A DNA stretch of 21,052 nucleotides from Cellvibrionales bacterium UBA1969 (lineage in GTDB: Bacteria > Pseudomonadota > Gammaproteobacteria > Pseudomonadales > UBA7434). Location: the NCBI GenBank assembly GCA_002339085.1, contig DDDX01000102.1, forward strand, positions 645 through 21,696, read 5' to 3'. Made by a program: the position numbers and the translations under genes. Numbering within the stretch: the stretch's first letter is position 1; each line of letters starts with the position of its first letter. Shown one piece after another: positions 1 through 7,322 of the stretch. The notes beneath the pieces are model-generated. The model ran no database searches. It was not told the DNA's origin and saw only the letters and a program-made list of their open reading frames with translations.

Positions 1-174
1 ATCACCGGTTAAACATTCTGAATGAACACGGGCTAACACGGGCTCAGGCGATGATATATCACCCATTGTCAATGCTATATGCTCTTTACCTGTTGCCTTA
101 TCATAAAAGCCATGCATTTGAAACTCACCCCACTGGGTGGGTAGTTTGCAGGCTTCGACAAAATTAACGCTCAA
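1..174 (-). CDS. ribA: GTP cyclohydrolase II, N-terminal part (cut by window edge)
   Basis: This is the start of GTP cyclohydrolase II, the zinc enzyme that opens GTP to make the first riboflavin intermediate. The 58 visible codons read in the minus direction. They include the family signature ending VLARVHSECLTGD, whose Cys is the first of the three zinc ligands, and an early KLPTQWGEF stretch matching the E. coli N-terminus. The rest lies beyond position 1. I chose a TTG start at 174 because AGGAGT (181-186) sits six bases upstream and no ATG is placed as well. It is a stand-alone RibA, which matters because the RibA-like half of the ribB fusion at 12349-13476 looks inactive. No FMN riboswitch is visible in the 145 bases upstream. 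Confidence 0.9.
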   Translation of the reverse strand, partial: MSVNFVEACKLPTQWGEFQMHGFYDKATGKEHIALTMGDISSPEPVLARVHSECLTGD

Positions 175-235
175 TACAGAACTCCTAATCAGGCAATAGT
201 AATTTTAGGGCGGGAATTCTAACATGCTGAGGGAA

Positions 236-263
236 ATTTGCGACTCACTTAGAGTCGCTAAAT
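236..263 (-). terminator. Hairpin between the PQQ dehydrogenase gene and ribA, possible terminator
   Basis: GCGACTC (240-246) and GAGTCGC (252-258) form a perfect 7-bp stem around a five-base loop. With one bulged base it extends by four A/T pairs on the outside. It lies just past the end of the 320-1501 gene and upstream of ribA. The T-tract after the stem on the minus strand is short, so termination is plausible but not certain. A regulatory role for ribA is the alternative. Confidence 0.35.
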
Positions 264-319
264 CCGTCTAATATAAACAGCGACAGGGAAAACTGACTGT
301 AAATGCGCCTCTCAAAGGC

Positions 320-1501
320 TTACTTAGGTCGCACGCGGTAAATTCTACCGCCCAAATCGTCACTAACATAAACGCTGCCTTGCTGATCTTGGATCACCCC
401 CACAGGACGACCCAGTACGGTTTGATCGGCCAAGAAACCCGATAAAAAGTCACGCGAGTGGATATTGCCATCCTCGGCCCAGTGTAATGACGTCACCTTA
501 TAGCCATCAAGGCTAGAGCGATTCCAAGAACCGTGCAATGCTACGACAGCACTGCGCTGATATATAGCCGGCAATGGATCAGTGGTGTGCAAAAAATGCA
601 GCCCTAAAGGTGCATTATGTGGCCTAAACTGAAACGCAGGTGGCCGAGTAATGGCTAACAAATCGGGCCGGTCTTGCCCCATAGCCGGATCAGGTTGATT
701 ATCGCCATGATAGTAAGGCCAACCATAAAAACCGCCCTCGTCAATAAGATTTAACTCATCGGGCGGGAAGTTATCCCCCAACATATCACGACCGTTCTCC
801 GTCGCAAACAGTTGCCCAGACCATGGCGCCCAATCAAAACCAACACTATTGCGCAGACCCTTGGCGATAATGGTCGGATTCGAACCATCGAGTTCAATAC
901 GCATCATCGTTGAATATCGCTCATCGTCAGGCAGGCAATTATTACAGGGTGAACCGACATTGAAAACTAAGCGCTGATCTTCAGCAATGGCTAAAGTTTT
1001 CAGCGGATGAAATCCCTCATAAGGTAAGTTATCAATGAGTGTTTCAATCTCGCCTATCACAGCTAGATTGACATCATCAAACTGCACGCGACTAATACTA
1101 TCGGGCTCTGCAAAATACAGCCAGCCGTCATGCAACACCAGTCCATGCGGATTATGCCGTTCAGCTAGCAGGGTTTTTCTGCTGTCAATGCGACCATCAT
1201 TATTATTGTCAGTTAAGAGTAAAATTGAATCACTGCCAATGTCGCTCACAATCAGGTCGCCGACAGACGTGAGATGCATCATTCTTGGCCGGTCAAGTCC
1301 TTCGGCATAAAGTTCGACGGTGAATCCTCTGGCAGTTTTTAATTGCGGCAATACTTCATCGCTGGGCAAATCACGTTGAAAATGGCTAGCATTACTTAAT
1401 AGCTGCCAGGCAGCCACAGTGGCACTCGGATTTTTGACGGCCATCCCAATACCTAGCAAAAGTAATAAGATGAAAAAGCCCAGCAATATTTTTTTTATCA
1501 T
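320..1501 (-). CDS. PQQ-dependent sugar/sorbosone dehydrogenase-like beta-propeller protein, membrane-anchored
   Basis: The 393-residue protein resembles soluble PQQ-dependent aldose sugar dehydrogenases and the L-sorbosone dehydrogenase family, six-bladed propellers that oxidise sugars or aldehydes in the periplasm. Residues 4-22 form one hydrophobic segment, a signal anchor or uncleaved signal. Visible family motifs are HNPHG (116-120), GLRNSVGFDW (215-224), ENGRDMLGDNFPPDELN (235-251), FYGWPYY (258-264) and HGSWNR (323-328). DNNNDGRID at 98-106 looks like a calcium-binding loop, and a CNNC pair sits at 186-189. The substrate cannot be read from sequence. Its ATG lies 41 bases after arsC, so the two are probably co-transcribed. 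No PQQ synthesis genes are in the window, so cofactor supply is unknown. Confidence 0.8.
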   Translation of the reverse strand: MIKKILLGFFILLLLLGIGMAVKNPSATVAAWQLLSNASHFQRDLPSDEVLPQLKTARGFTVELYAEGLDRPRMMHLTSVGDLIVSDIGSDSILLLTDNNNDGRIDSRKTLLAERHNPHGLVLHDGWLYFAEPDSISRVQFDDVNLAVIGEIETLIDNLPYEGFHPLKTLAIAEDQRLVFNVGSPCNNCLPDDERYSTMMRIELDGSNPTIIAKGLRNSVGFDWAPWSGQLFATENGRDMLGDNFPPDELNLIDEGGFYGWPYYHGDNQPDPAMGQDRPDLLAITRPPAFQFRPHNAPLGLHFLHTTDPLPAIYQRSAVVALHGSWNRSSLDGYKVTSLHWAEDGNIHSRDFLSGFLADQTVLGRPVGVIQDQQGSVYVSDDLGGRIYRVRPK

Positions 1502-1542
1502 GGCACTCGCAGACCGTATCAGTTTATCGATGGGACTTAGCT

Positions 1543-1977
1543 CTACGCCAAGCTCTCTGGTAAAGTCATTATATAGTCTTTGATTTCATCGCGCACCCGC
1601 CGGTAATGCAGCATTGCTTTTTCGTGATTCGCCGCATCAACAGCCAACTTTGGGGGATCATCAAAGCCTCGATGAATTCGCTTAGTATCGCCAATAAATA
1701 CGGGGCAATGCTCGTCGGCATGGCCGCACACTGTGACCACAATATCAAAAGATTGCTGGGACAATTCATCCAAGCGTTTACTGCGGTGCTGACTAATATC
1801 AATACCGAGTTCTGCCATAGCTTCTACTGCCAAGAGATTTAAACCATGACGCTCAATGCCAGCCGAATAACAGTCAATCTGCTCACTGCGAAAATGGCGA
1901 CACAGACCCTCAGCCATTTGACTGCGGCAAGCATTACCGGTGCATAAAAAAAGTAACGTCGGTTTACTCATGGCCAT
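1543..1977 (-). CDS. arsC: Arsenate reductase, low-molecular-weight phosphatase fold, thioredoxin-coupled
   Basis: This 144-residue cytoplasmic enzyme reduces arsenate to arsenite through a relay of three cysteines regenerated by thioredoxin. The CX5R phosphatase loop reads CTGNACR, with Cys12 and Arg18, and a third cysteine of the loop at 17. The two relay cysteines are Cys84 and Cys91 in VCGHADEHC. The length is normal for the family. Two ATGs lie close together: GAGGAG is four bases from the first (1977) and ten from the second (1971), so either could be used. No arsenite pump, ArsR regulator or ArsH lies beside it. A plain protein tyrosine phosphatase is unlikely because the two relay cysteines are present. 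Confidence 0.88.
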   Translation of the reverse strand: MAMSKPTLLFLCTGNACRSQMAEGLCRHFRSEQIDCYSAGIERHGLNLLAVEAMAELGIDISQHRSKRLDELSQQSFDIVVTVCGHADEHCPVFIGDTKRIHRGFDDPPKLAVDAANHEKAMLHYRRVRDEIKDYIMTLPESLA

Positions 1978-2074
1978 ATATCTCCTCGTATAAAATTACA
2001 CGTTCTATCTTAAAATAAAAAATGAACCCGTGAAACGGCCCATTGATTGGATCATTCATTATTCACATTTGATC

Positions 2075-2108
2075 GAGACTGGTTATTAAACCGATCTATA
2101 GTTACAAT
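2075..2108 (+). promoter_or_regulatory. Possible promoter of the thiamine operon
   Basis: TACAAT at 2103-2108 is a fair -10 box. Transcription would start at about 2115, right at the 5' edge of the TPP aptamer, which is where it should be. The -35 (TGGTTA, about 17 bases upstream) is poor. The call rests mostly on position. Confidence 0.3.
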
Positions 2109-2113
2109 AATGA

Positions 2114-2224
2114 GGAATCCTGAGGGGTGGCTTTAATTTTTTAATTAAAGCCTGAGATGCCATAAGCTTGTAGAAGCTGGTAAACCCTTGAACCTGATCC
2201 GGTTAGTACCGGCGTAGGAATAGG
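2114..2224 (+). promoter_or_regulatory. TPP riboswitch (THI box) controlling the thiamine salvage operon
   Basis: All the conserved parts of the TPP aptamer are present in order. GGGGT is at 2124-2128. A long P3 stem is made by GGCTTTAATT (2129-2138) and AATTAAAGCC (2143-2152) around a TTTT loop. The pyrimidine-binding CTGAGA is at 2152-2157, and a hairpin AGCTT/AAGCT sits at 2164-2177. The ACCCTTGAACCTGATC core starts at 2184. P5 is formed by CCGG (2199-2202) and CCGG (2209-2212), followed by GCGTAGGAA. P1 can be closed by TCCT (2118-2121) with AGGA. About 75 bases separate it from the receptor start codon. It should lower expression of the operon when TPP is plentiful. I found no classic intrinsic terminator, so control of translation is the simpler guess. 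Confidence 0.95.
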
Positions 2225-2300
2225 AGTTTACACTTAGCGTTTACGCCAAGGCCTTCCAACGTTCGATAACCGGGTTTTCATTTTTGTTATGGAGACTCGC

Positions 2301-4418
2301 ATGTTTTTTAAAAAATTAACCCAAAAAATTAAAGCTTTACTGCATTTTTTTTCTGCCTGTTGTCTGAGTGTAATATCTGCAAGTAGCTATGCCAGCAGCC
2401 CGCTCGAAGAAATTGTTGTTTACTCTTCGTTAAATAAAAAAAATGCCTCAGAGTTTATTGGTAGCCTGAGTCTTATTGATAATGATCAAGTCAACTCGAT
2501 TAATGCGCAGCATTTAGACCAACTGCTTGCGATTTCACCCAATACAAACTTTTCTGGCGGCGCCTCAAGAGGCCGCTTTATTCAAATCCGCGGCATTGGT
2601 GATCTGGAGCAATTTGTAGACCCGAAGGCTTATCCTTCAGTTGGGCTGACTGTCGATGGCATTGAGCTTAATGGACTATTTGGAAGCGGCCTTCTATTCG
2701 ACATTCAGCAGCTCGAAATATTGAGAGGTCCGCAAGGAACCCGCCTAGGTGCTGCTGCATCAGCGGGAGCGATTAATATTATCTCAAATACTGGCGGGAA
2801 TAATAATTATTTAGCCGCAGGCTTTGGAAGGTATAACAGCCACCAAATTGGGCTCGCATATGGTTCAGCAATCAATGACTCTTTGACTGCCCGAACCGCT
2901 ATCCAAAAATACACAAGTGATGGTTATATCACTAATGAATTTCTCGATCGGGATGACACCGGCCAGTTTAATGAGTTACAAGTCAAAACCAATATCTTGT
3001 GGCAAACCAGTAAAAAAAATCAATTCAATTTAACGCTACTTCACATTGATACAGACAATGGCTACGATGCGTTCTCACTGACCAATACAGACTATAAAAC
3101 ACAGAGTGATCAACCTGGGTATGACCGACAAGAGATTAATGCTGTCGGCTTTCAAAATACATTCCAATTTAACGACAGCTTCGCCATTGAGAGTAAATTC
3201 ACAAGCCTCGATGCGAACTTAAACTATGGTATTGATGAAGACTGGACTGACAGCAACATTTGCCAAAATATAACTTGCGCCTATGGAAGCTTTACCGGAT
3301 TTGATCTTTATCAAAGAGACCGAAAAGACCACAGTTTTGACTCCAGAATAATAGCAAATAATTTAGTCGTTGGGTTATACCTTCAAAATCAAAACGTAGA
3401 TTTAAACCGTGAACGAATCGGCAGCTACCCTACCTCGCTCAATAGTGATTATAAAACTCAACGGAGAGCTATTTATGGTCAGTGGGAATCTGAATTAGCG
3501 AGTAACATTGATTTATTATTTGGTGCTCGCTATGAACATTTTGAAGATGACTATGATGATACCAATGGCACAAATAGCCAGTCCTCAGATGATCTATATT
3601 CTATTGAAGCTGGCATCAACTTTACACGCAATGATAATGATTTATCAATTTTACTATCGAGAGCAAGCAAACCCAGCGGGGTCAACACCGATGCTAGCTC
3701 AAACATAAATGCAGTAAATCCTGTTTTTAAAGACGAGCTTATTGATCGATTACGTTATGAACGTGAAACGCTAACAAATATAGAGGTCCGTAATAAGACA
3801 ACTATTTATGGCGGCGAATTTCAAGCGACTGTATTTTATAATGAAAGAAAAAATCCACAATTTGAGACATTTCTTTATGATCATATTACTTCATATGCAT
3901 TTATCGGCTATCAAGATAATGCGGAAAAATCTTACAGCCTCGGGCTTGAATTTGAACTTTCAAAACAAATTAATGACCGACTATTAATTCGAAGCAGTTG
4001 GTCTATTATAGATACGAAAATAAAAAACTTACGAGTATATGATTTTGATGAATATGGTTACATTAATACAGACAGTAAAGATCAACCGCGAGCAGCAAGC
4101 TATCAATATTACATCGCCATCGATTTCCAAGTTTTACCAACACTAAATGCACAATTGCAAGTAGAAGGTCGGGATGATTATGAGTACGCATATTATTTTA
4201 ATCGCCGCTCAGAAAATGTTAATCTCTTACATGCCAGCTTAGCATCCGTTAAGGAATCAATCACATTGTCTGTATGGGCTAGAAATTTACTCAATAAAAA
4301 ATACCCTATACATGGGCTTTATTTTGGCAATGATCCACGTGATGACTATACCAATAACCTCTATACACAATTAGGTGAACCAAGAAATATTGGTCTCTCT
4401 ATCCGCTATGACTTATAA
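2301..4418 (+). CDS. TonB-dependent outer-membrane receptor, probably for thiamine
   Basis: This 705-residue outer-membrane transporter would take up thiamine or a precursor using TonB energy. The order is signal peptide (about 1-31, ending SSYA), a TonB-box-like EEIVVYSS just after, a plug domain with IQIRGIG and the hallmark LEILRGPQGTRLGAAASAGAINII, and a long beta-barrel ending in the usual aromatic/hydrophobic C-terminus (SIRYDL). The ATG at 2301 is preferred to one at 2289 because GGAG (2291-2294) sits six bases before it. The TPP riboswitch just upstream and PnuT downstream set the substrate; the family alone does not. The barrel half is strikingly AT-rich (18 of 60 bases are G or C at 3961-4020), unlike the rib cluster. 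Confidence 0.9.
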   Translation: MFFKKLTQKIKALLHFFSACCLSVISASSYASSPLEEIVVYSSLNKKNASEFIGSLSLIDNDQVNSINAQHLDQLLAISPNTNFSGGASRGRFIQIRGIGDLEQFVDPKAYPSVGLTVDGIELNGLFGSGLLFDIQQLEILRGPQGTRLGAAASAGAINIISNTGGNNNYLAAGFGRYNSHQIGLAYGSAINDSLTARTAIQKYTSDGYITNEFLDRDDTGQFNELQVKTNILWQTSKKNQFNLTLLHIDTDNGYDAFSLTNTDYKTQSDQPGYDRQEINAVGFQNTFQFNDSFAIESKFTSLDANLNYGIDEDWTDSNICQNITCAYGSFTGFDLYQRDRKDHSFDSRIIANNLVVGLYLQNQNVDLNRERIGSYPTSLNSDYKTQRRAIYGQWESELASNIDLLFGARYEHFEDDYDDTNGTNSQSSDDLYSIEAGINFTRNDNDLSILLSRASKPSGVNTDASSNINAVNPVFKDELIDRLRYERETLTNIEVRNKTTIYGGEFQATVFYNERKNPQFETFLYDHITSYAFIGYQDNAEKSYSLGLEFELSKQINDRLLIRSSWSIIDTKIKNLRVYDFDEYGYINTDSKDQPRAASYQYYIAIDFQVLPTLNAQLQVEGRDDYEYAYYFNRRSENVNLLHASLASVKESITLSVWARNLLNKKYPIHGLYFGNDPRDDYTNNLYTQLGEPRNIGLSIRYDL

Positions 4419-4439
4419 GCTGACTTAGGTGTATGCATT

Positions 4440-4688
4440 ATGAATATCACTGCTGAACTTAGCCTTTATCCATTAATGGATGATTACGCGCCGACTATTC
4501 GGTCCTATATTGACGCTCTCAATGCAGTAGATGGATTAGAAGTACGTACTCACGCCCTAAGCACAGAGATATTTGGCGAGTTTTCACTGGTGATGGAGGC
4601 CATACAAACGGCGACAGAAGTGGTTTTTAAAGAAGAACCGGCGGCAGTCTTAGTCGCCAAGTATTTAAACCGCGACCGGCGAGATTAA
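4440..4688 (+). CDS. YkoF/MTH1187-like thiamine-binding protein, single domain
   Basis: This is an 82-residue soluble protein with no signal peptide. Its start, MNITAELSLYPL, and a later ALSTEIFGEFSLVMEAI match the pattern of the thiamine-binding YkoF/MTH1187 fold, a ferredoxin-like domain that binds thiamine or its pyrimidine. Known family members are of about this size per domain and assemble into oligomers. It starts 21 bases after the receptor and ends 8 bases before pnuT, so it belongs to the TPP-controlled operon. A cytoplasmic role is likely: holding thiamine delivered by PnuT, or handing it to the kinase. That role is inference. An AGGTG ribosome site lies nine bases before the ATG. 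Confidence 0.75.
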   Translation: MNITAELSLYPLMDDYAPTIRSYIDALNAVDGLEVRTHALSTEIFGEFSLVMEAIQTATEVVFKEEPAAVLVAKYLNRDRRD

Positions 4689-4696
4689 TAGCTATT

Positions 4697-5326
4697 ATGG
4701 ATTTACTGGTTAATATCTGGCAAGAACTTAGCCAATACTCGATACCTGAAATGATCGCGGTATTGGCCTCGCTTAGCTATGTCATTCTAGCAACGCGCGA
4801 GAATCGCGCTTGTTGGCCTGCTGCGATAATGGGTTCTGGCATTTATGTCGTGGTCTTTTTTCAATACCAACTCTACATGGACTCAGTGCTAAGCGTATTT
4901 TATGTGGCGATGGCTATTTATGGGTGGTTTACTTGGAAAACTGCTCGCGAACAGTCCACCACTGCCAGACATATTCCCGCCGTTAAGATTCATTGCTGGT
5001 CGAAACAAACACACGTTTACGGACTATTGGCTGTTGCCTTACTGACGCTAAGCTCGGGCTCTTACTTAACCAATAATACCGATGCCGCCTTCCCCTACTT
5101 GGACTCGCTCACCACCTGGAGTAGTTTGTTTGCCACTTGGATGGTCGTTAACAAAGTCTTAGAAAATTGGCTTTACTGGATTGCTATCGACGCCTTATCA
5201 CTGTATTTATATATTAACAAAGCCTTATTTTTTACCTCGGCCTTGTTTGCACTCTACATTATTATTGCTGGCTACGGTTACTGGCATTGGCGCCAGCGCT
5301 GGCAAGCTCAGCAACAAGAGTACTAA
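4697..5326 (+). CDS. pnuT: PnuT-type thiamine permease (PnuC family)
   Basis: This 209-residue inner-membrane protein belongs to the PnuC family of facilitators, which let vitamins such as nicotinamide riboside or thiamine diffuse in and rely on a kinase to trap them. Several membrane segments are visible, at roughly 18-32, 42-56, 64-80, 106-120, 137-152, 158-175 and 178-196. The conserved NWLYWIAID motif is at 157-165, and an aromatic WPAAIMGSGIY block at 40-50. Its place behind a TPP riboswitch, and directly before a thiamine kinase-like gene, points to thiamine rather than nicotinamide riboside. Only four bases separate its stop from the next start, and the ribosome site before its own ATG is weak, so translational coupling is likely. 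Confidence 0.88.
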   Translation: MDLLVNIWQELSQYSIPEMIAVLASLSYVILATRENRACWPAAIMGSGIYVVVFFQYQLYMDSVLSVFYVAMAIYGWFTWKTAREQSTTARHIPAVKIHCWSKQTHVYGLLAVALLTLSSGSYLTNNTDAAFPYLDSLTTWSSLFATWMVVNKVLENWLYWIAIDALSLYLYINKALFFTSALFALYIIIAGYGYWHWRQRWQAQQQEY

Positions 5327-5330
5327 CATA

Positions 5331-6134
5331 GTGAGCTTATCGCCAACATTGGAACAATGCCTAACACAATGGCGCGACTGGCAATTAGAGCCGGCATTAT
5401 CAGAAATGCCGGTTGTTTCAGCAGAGCTTAGCCGAGGAAAAACCAATCAAAGCTTCTTATTAACAACCGCGCAACATCAATACGTGCTTCGCATTCACGC
5501 TGATTCGACGATCTTTTCAATCAACCGTCAACAGGAATACCGTATTCAGCAAGCCCTCGCAAAAACAGGGCTTGGCAGCCCAATATATTATCAAAGTCCC
5601 GATGATAGCTATCGTGTATCAGCATTTATTCAAGGCAACACAGTTAACCAGCTAGATGCCTCTAGTGATGAGCTATTAATACCGATATGCAATGCTATTA
5701 ACCAATTGCATGGTGTCAATCTTGACCTACCTTGTTTTAGTTACACTCAGCACATAACGCATTACTGGCAAGCACTCAATCAATCAACCACAGTCACCCC
5801 AGTAGATTCCGCAAGGCATGCGCGCATGTCGGCCTTGTGTCAACAATATGAGACCGATTTTGGTCAACAACGCCATCTTTGCCACCATGATCTTCATGGC
5901 GACAATATTTTGTTAGCGGACCAAGCTCTAACTGGCCAAAATATCCTTTTCCTCGACTGGGAATTCGCAGGCCTAGGTATTGCTAGCTTCGATTTTGCCG
6001 CCCTCGCCTGCGAGTTATCAATTGATATATCAAGTATTTCCAAGTACAGCGGCATCTTAGCAACAGAACTTGAAATGGCAGCTTCGGTCTATCGTTACAT
6101 TTGTGAAGTGTATAATCGCGCCATTGTTTGCTAG
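5331..6134 (+). CDS. thiK: Thiamine kinase-like phosphotransferase (aminoglycoside/choline kinase fold)
   Basis: The 267-residue cytoplasmic kinase should phosphorylate incoming thiamine to thiamine monophosphate, trapping it in the cell for ThiL. Visible motifs are a loop LSRGKTNQSF (33-42), YVLRIH (51-56), the catalytic loop HHDLHGDN (185-192, with Asp187 and Asn192) and the metal-binding FLDWEFAGLG (207-216, Asp209), typical of the APH/choline kinase family. I place the start at GTG 5331, four bases after pnuT stops. The same frame stays open upstream to 5181, but that part lies wholly inside pnuT and reads as a shadow. Substrate assignment comes from context: other members of this fold phosphorylate choline, homoserine or antibiotics. 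Confidence 0.82.
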   Translation: MSLSPTLEQCLTQWRDWQLEPALSEMPVVSAELSRGKTNQSFLLTTAQHQYVLRIHADSTIFSINRQQEYRIQQALAKTGLGSPIYYQSPDDSYRVSAFIQGNTVNQLDASSDELLIPICNAINQLHGVNLDLPCFSYTQHITHYWQALNQSTTVTPVDSARHARMSALCQQYETDFGQQRHLCHHDLHGDNILLADQALTGQNILFLDWEFAGLGIASFDFAALACELSIDISSISKYSGILATELEMAASVYRYICEVYNRAIVC

Positions 6135-6184
6135 CATCATTTAAATGACACGATTATCGCCTAAGCGACGCAACGGCTAATGTA

Positions 6185-7279
6185 ATGACCCACTTCAATT
6201 CACAGGAATTTTCTCGTTATGCGCGGCATATCCAGCTGGGCGATATTGGTGTTGATGGTCAGCGCAAACTAAAATCGGCACATGTACTCATCGTTGGCTG
6301 CGGCGGCCTCGGCGCGCCAGTCAGTCTATATCTTGCTGCTGCGGGTGTTGGCCAACTGACCTTAGTCGATGGTGATCACGTTGAGCTCAGTAATCTACAA
6401 CGGCAAGTGATCTTTACGGAAGCAGATATTGGCCTTAGCAAAGCTATTTGTGCTCAAACCAGACTGAAGGCACTGAATAGCCATATTAAAGTGAACACTG
6501 CCTCAGAAAGGCTAACTGTGGATAATGCTGAACGGCTGATTCAGGCTGCCGACTTGGTGATTGACTGCACCGACAACTTTGCCACGCGTTATTTAATCAA
6601 TGATGTCTGTAAAGCTCACAGCAAAAGCTGGATATACGCCAGCGTCTATCAGTTCAGTGGCCAGTGCGCCCTGTTCACGCCTGAGCAAACCTGCTTCCGT
6701 TGCGTATTCCCTAAGCCGCCTAGTAATGCGCCCGACTGTAACAGTCATGGTGTACTCGGTGTCTTGCCTGGCTTACTCGGCACGCTTCAAGCAACTGAGG
6801 CAATCAAATACTTAACCGGTATAGCCAGCGGCATTGCTAACGCGCTATTACTGATTGAAGCCGACACCATGCAGATGCAGAAAATTCAATTACGCCCCGA
6901 TGAAAATTGTCCCTGTTGTGATAAAGACTTCTCCTTCAATTCAGCCCTAGCGGATTATCAACCACCGTGCAAGACAGCTAGAAATGAAAATGACAAATAC
7001 AGCCTAACTGTTGAAGCATTTTATCAACACCAACACAACAAAGAAGTTGTTCTGTTAGATGTTCGTGATAAAAACGAGCATGATGCATTTAACTTAGGCG
7101 GCTTACATGTACCACTCACCGAATTGAAGCAACGGTTAGATGAACTACCTAGTAACAAAAAAATAGTTGCTTATTGTCAATCCGGTGTTCGCAGCTCGGC
7201 GGCAGCACAGTTGCTTAGACAAGCTAATCTCGATGCCATGTCCGTTAACGGCGGCATTGCCGAGATTATCAGCCAATAA
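6185..7279 (+). CDS. thiF: ThiF/MoeB-family sulfur-carrier adenylyltransferase fused to a rhodanese domain
   Basis: This 364-residue protein adenylylates the C-terminus of a small sulfur carrier (ThiS or MoaD). The E1-like domain covers about 8-250. It has the nucleotide loop GCGGLGAP (38-45), the DNFATRY block (130-136), a cysteine in PDCNSHGVLGVLPG (Cys185), and zinc cysteines at 170, 173, 242 and 245. A rhodanese domain follows (about 275-362), with active Cys331 in CQSGVRS, suited to delivering persulfide sulfur. The fusion is known among MoeB and ThiF proteins, and sequence alone does not separate the two; the thiamine operon favours ThiF. No ThiS, ThiG or ThiH gene is in the window. It starts 50 bases after the kinase gene, and no strong ribosome site is visible. 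Confidence 0.82.
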   Translation: MTHFNSQEFSRYARHIQLGDIGVDGQRKLKSAHVLIVGCGGLGAPVSLYLAAAGVGQLTLVDGDHVELSNLQRQVIFTEADIGLSKAICAQTRLKALNSHIKVNTASERLTVDNAERLIQAADLVIDCTDNFATRYLINDVCKAHSKSWIYASVYQFSGQCALFTPEQTCFRCVFPKPPSNAPDCNSHGVLGVLPGLLGTLQATEAIKYLTGIASGIANALLLIEADTMQMQKIQLRPDENCPCCDKDFSFNSALADYQPPCKTARNENDKYSLTVEAFYQHQHNKEVVLLDVRDKNEHDAFNLGGLHVPLTELKQRLDELPSNKKIVAYCQSGVRSSAAAQLLRQANLDAMSVNGGIAEIISQ

Positions 7280-7322
7280 TTTTATTATTTAGTTTAATTA
7301 AAAAAGATCAGGAGCAATAACT

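Noticed and set aside
27..46. Repeated ACACGGGCT near the window start
   Set aside because: It falls inside the conserved ribA coding motif VLARVHSE and is explained by codon choice.
2010..2042. Hairpin CCGT/ACGG with a T-rich tail on the minus strand, as a terminator or attenuator before arsC
   Set aside because: The stem is only four base pairs with a three-base loop, and it would face its own gene arsC with no obvious reason.
5181..5330. Extension of the kinase reading frame upstream into pnuT
   Set aside because: These 50 codons lie entirely inside pnuT in another frame and match no kinase N-terminus. A GTG at 5331, four bases after the pnuT stop, gives the normal kinase beginning.
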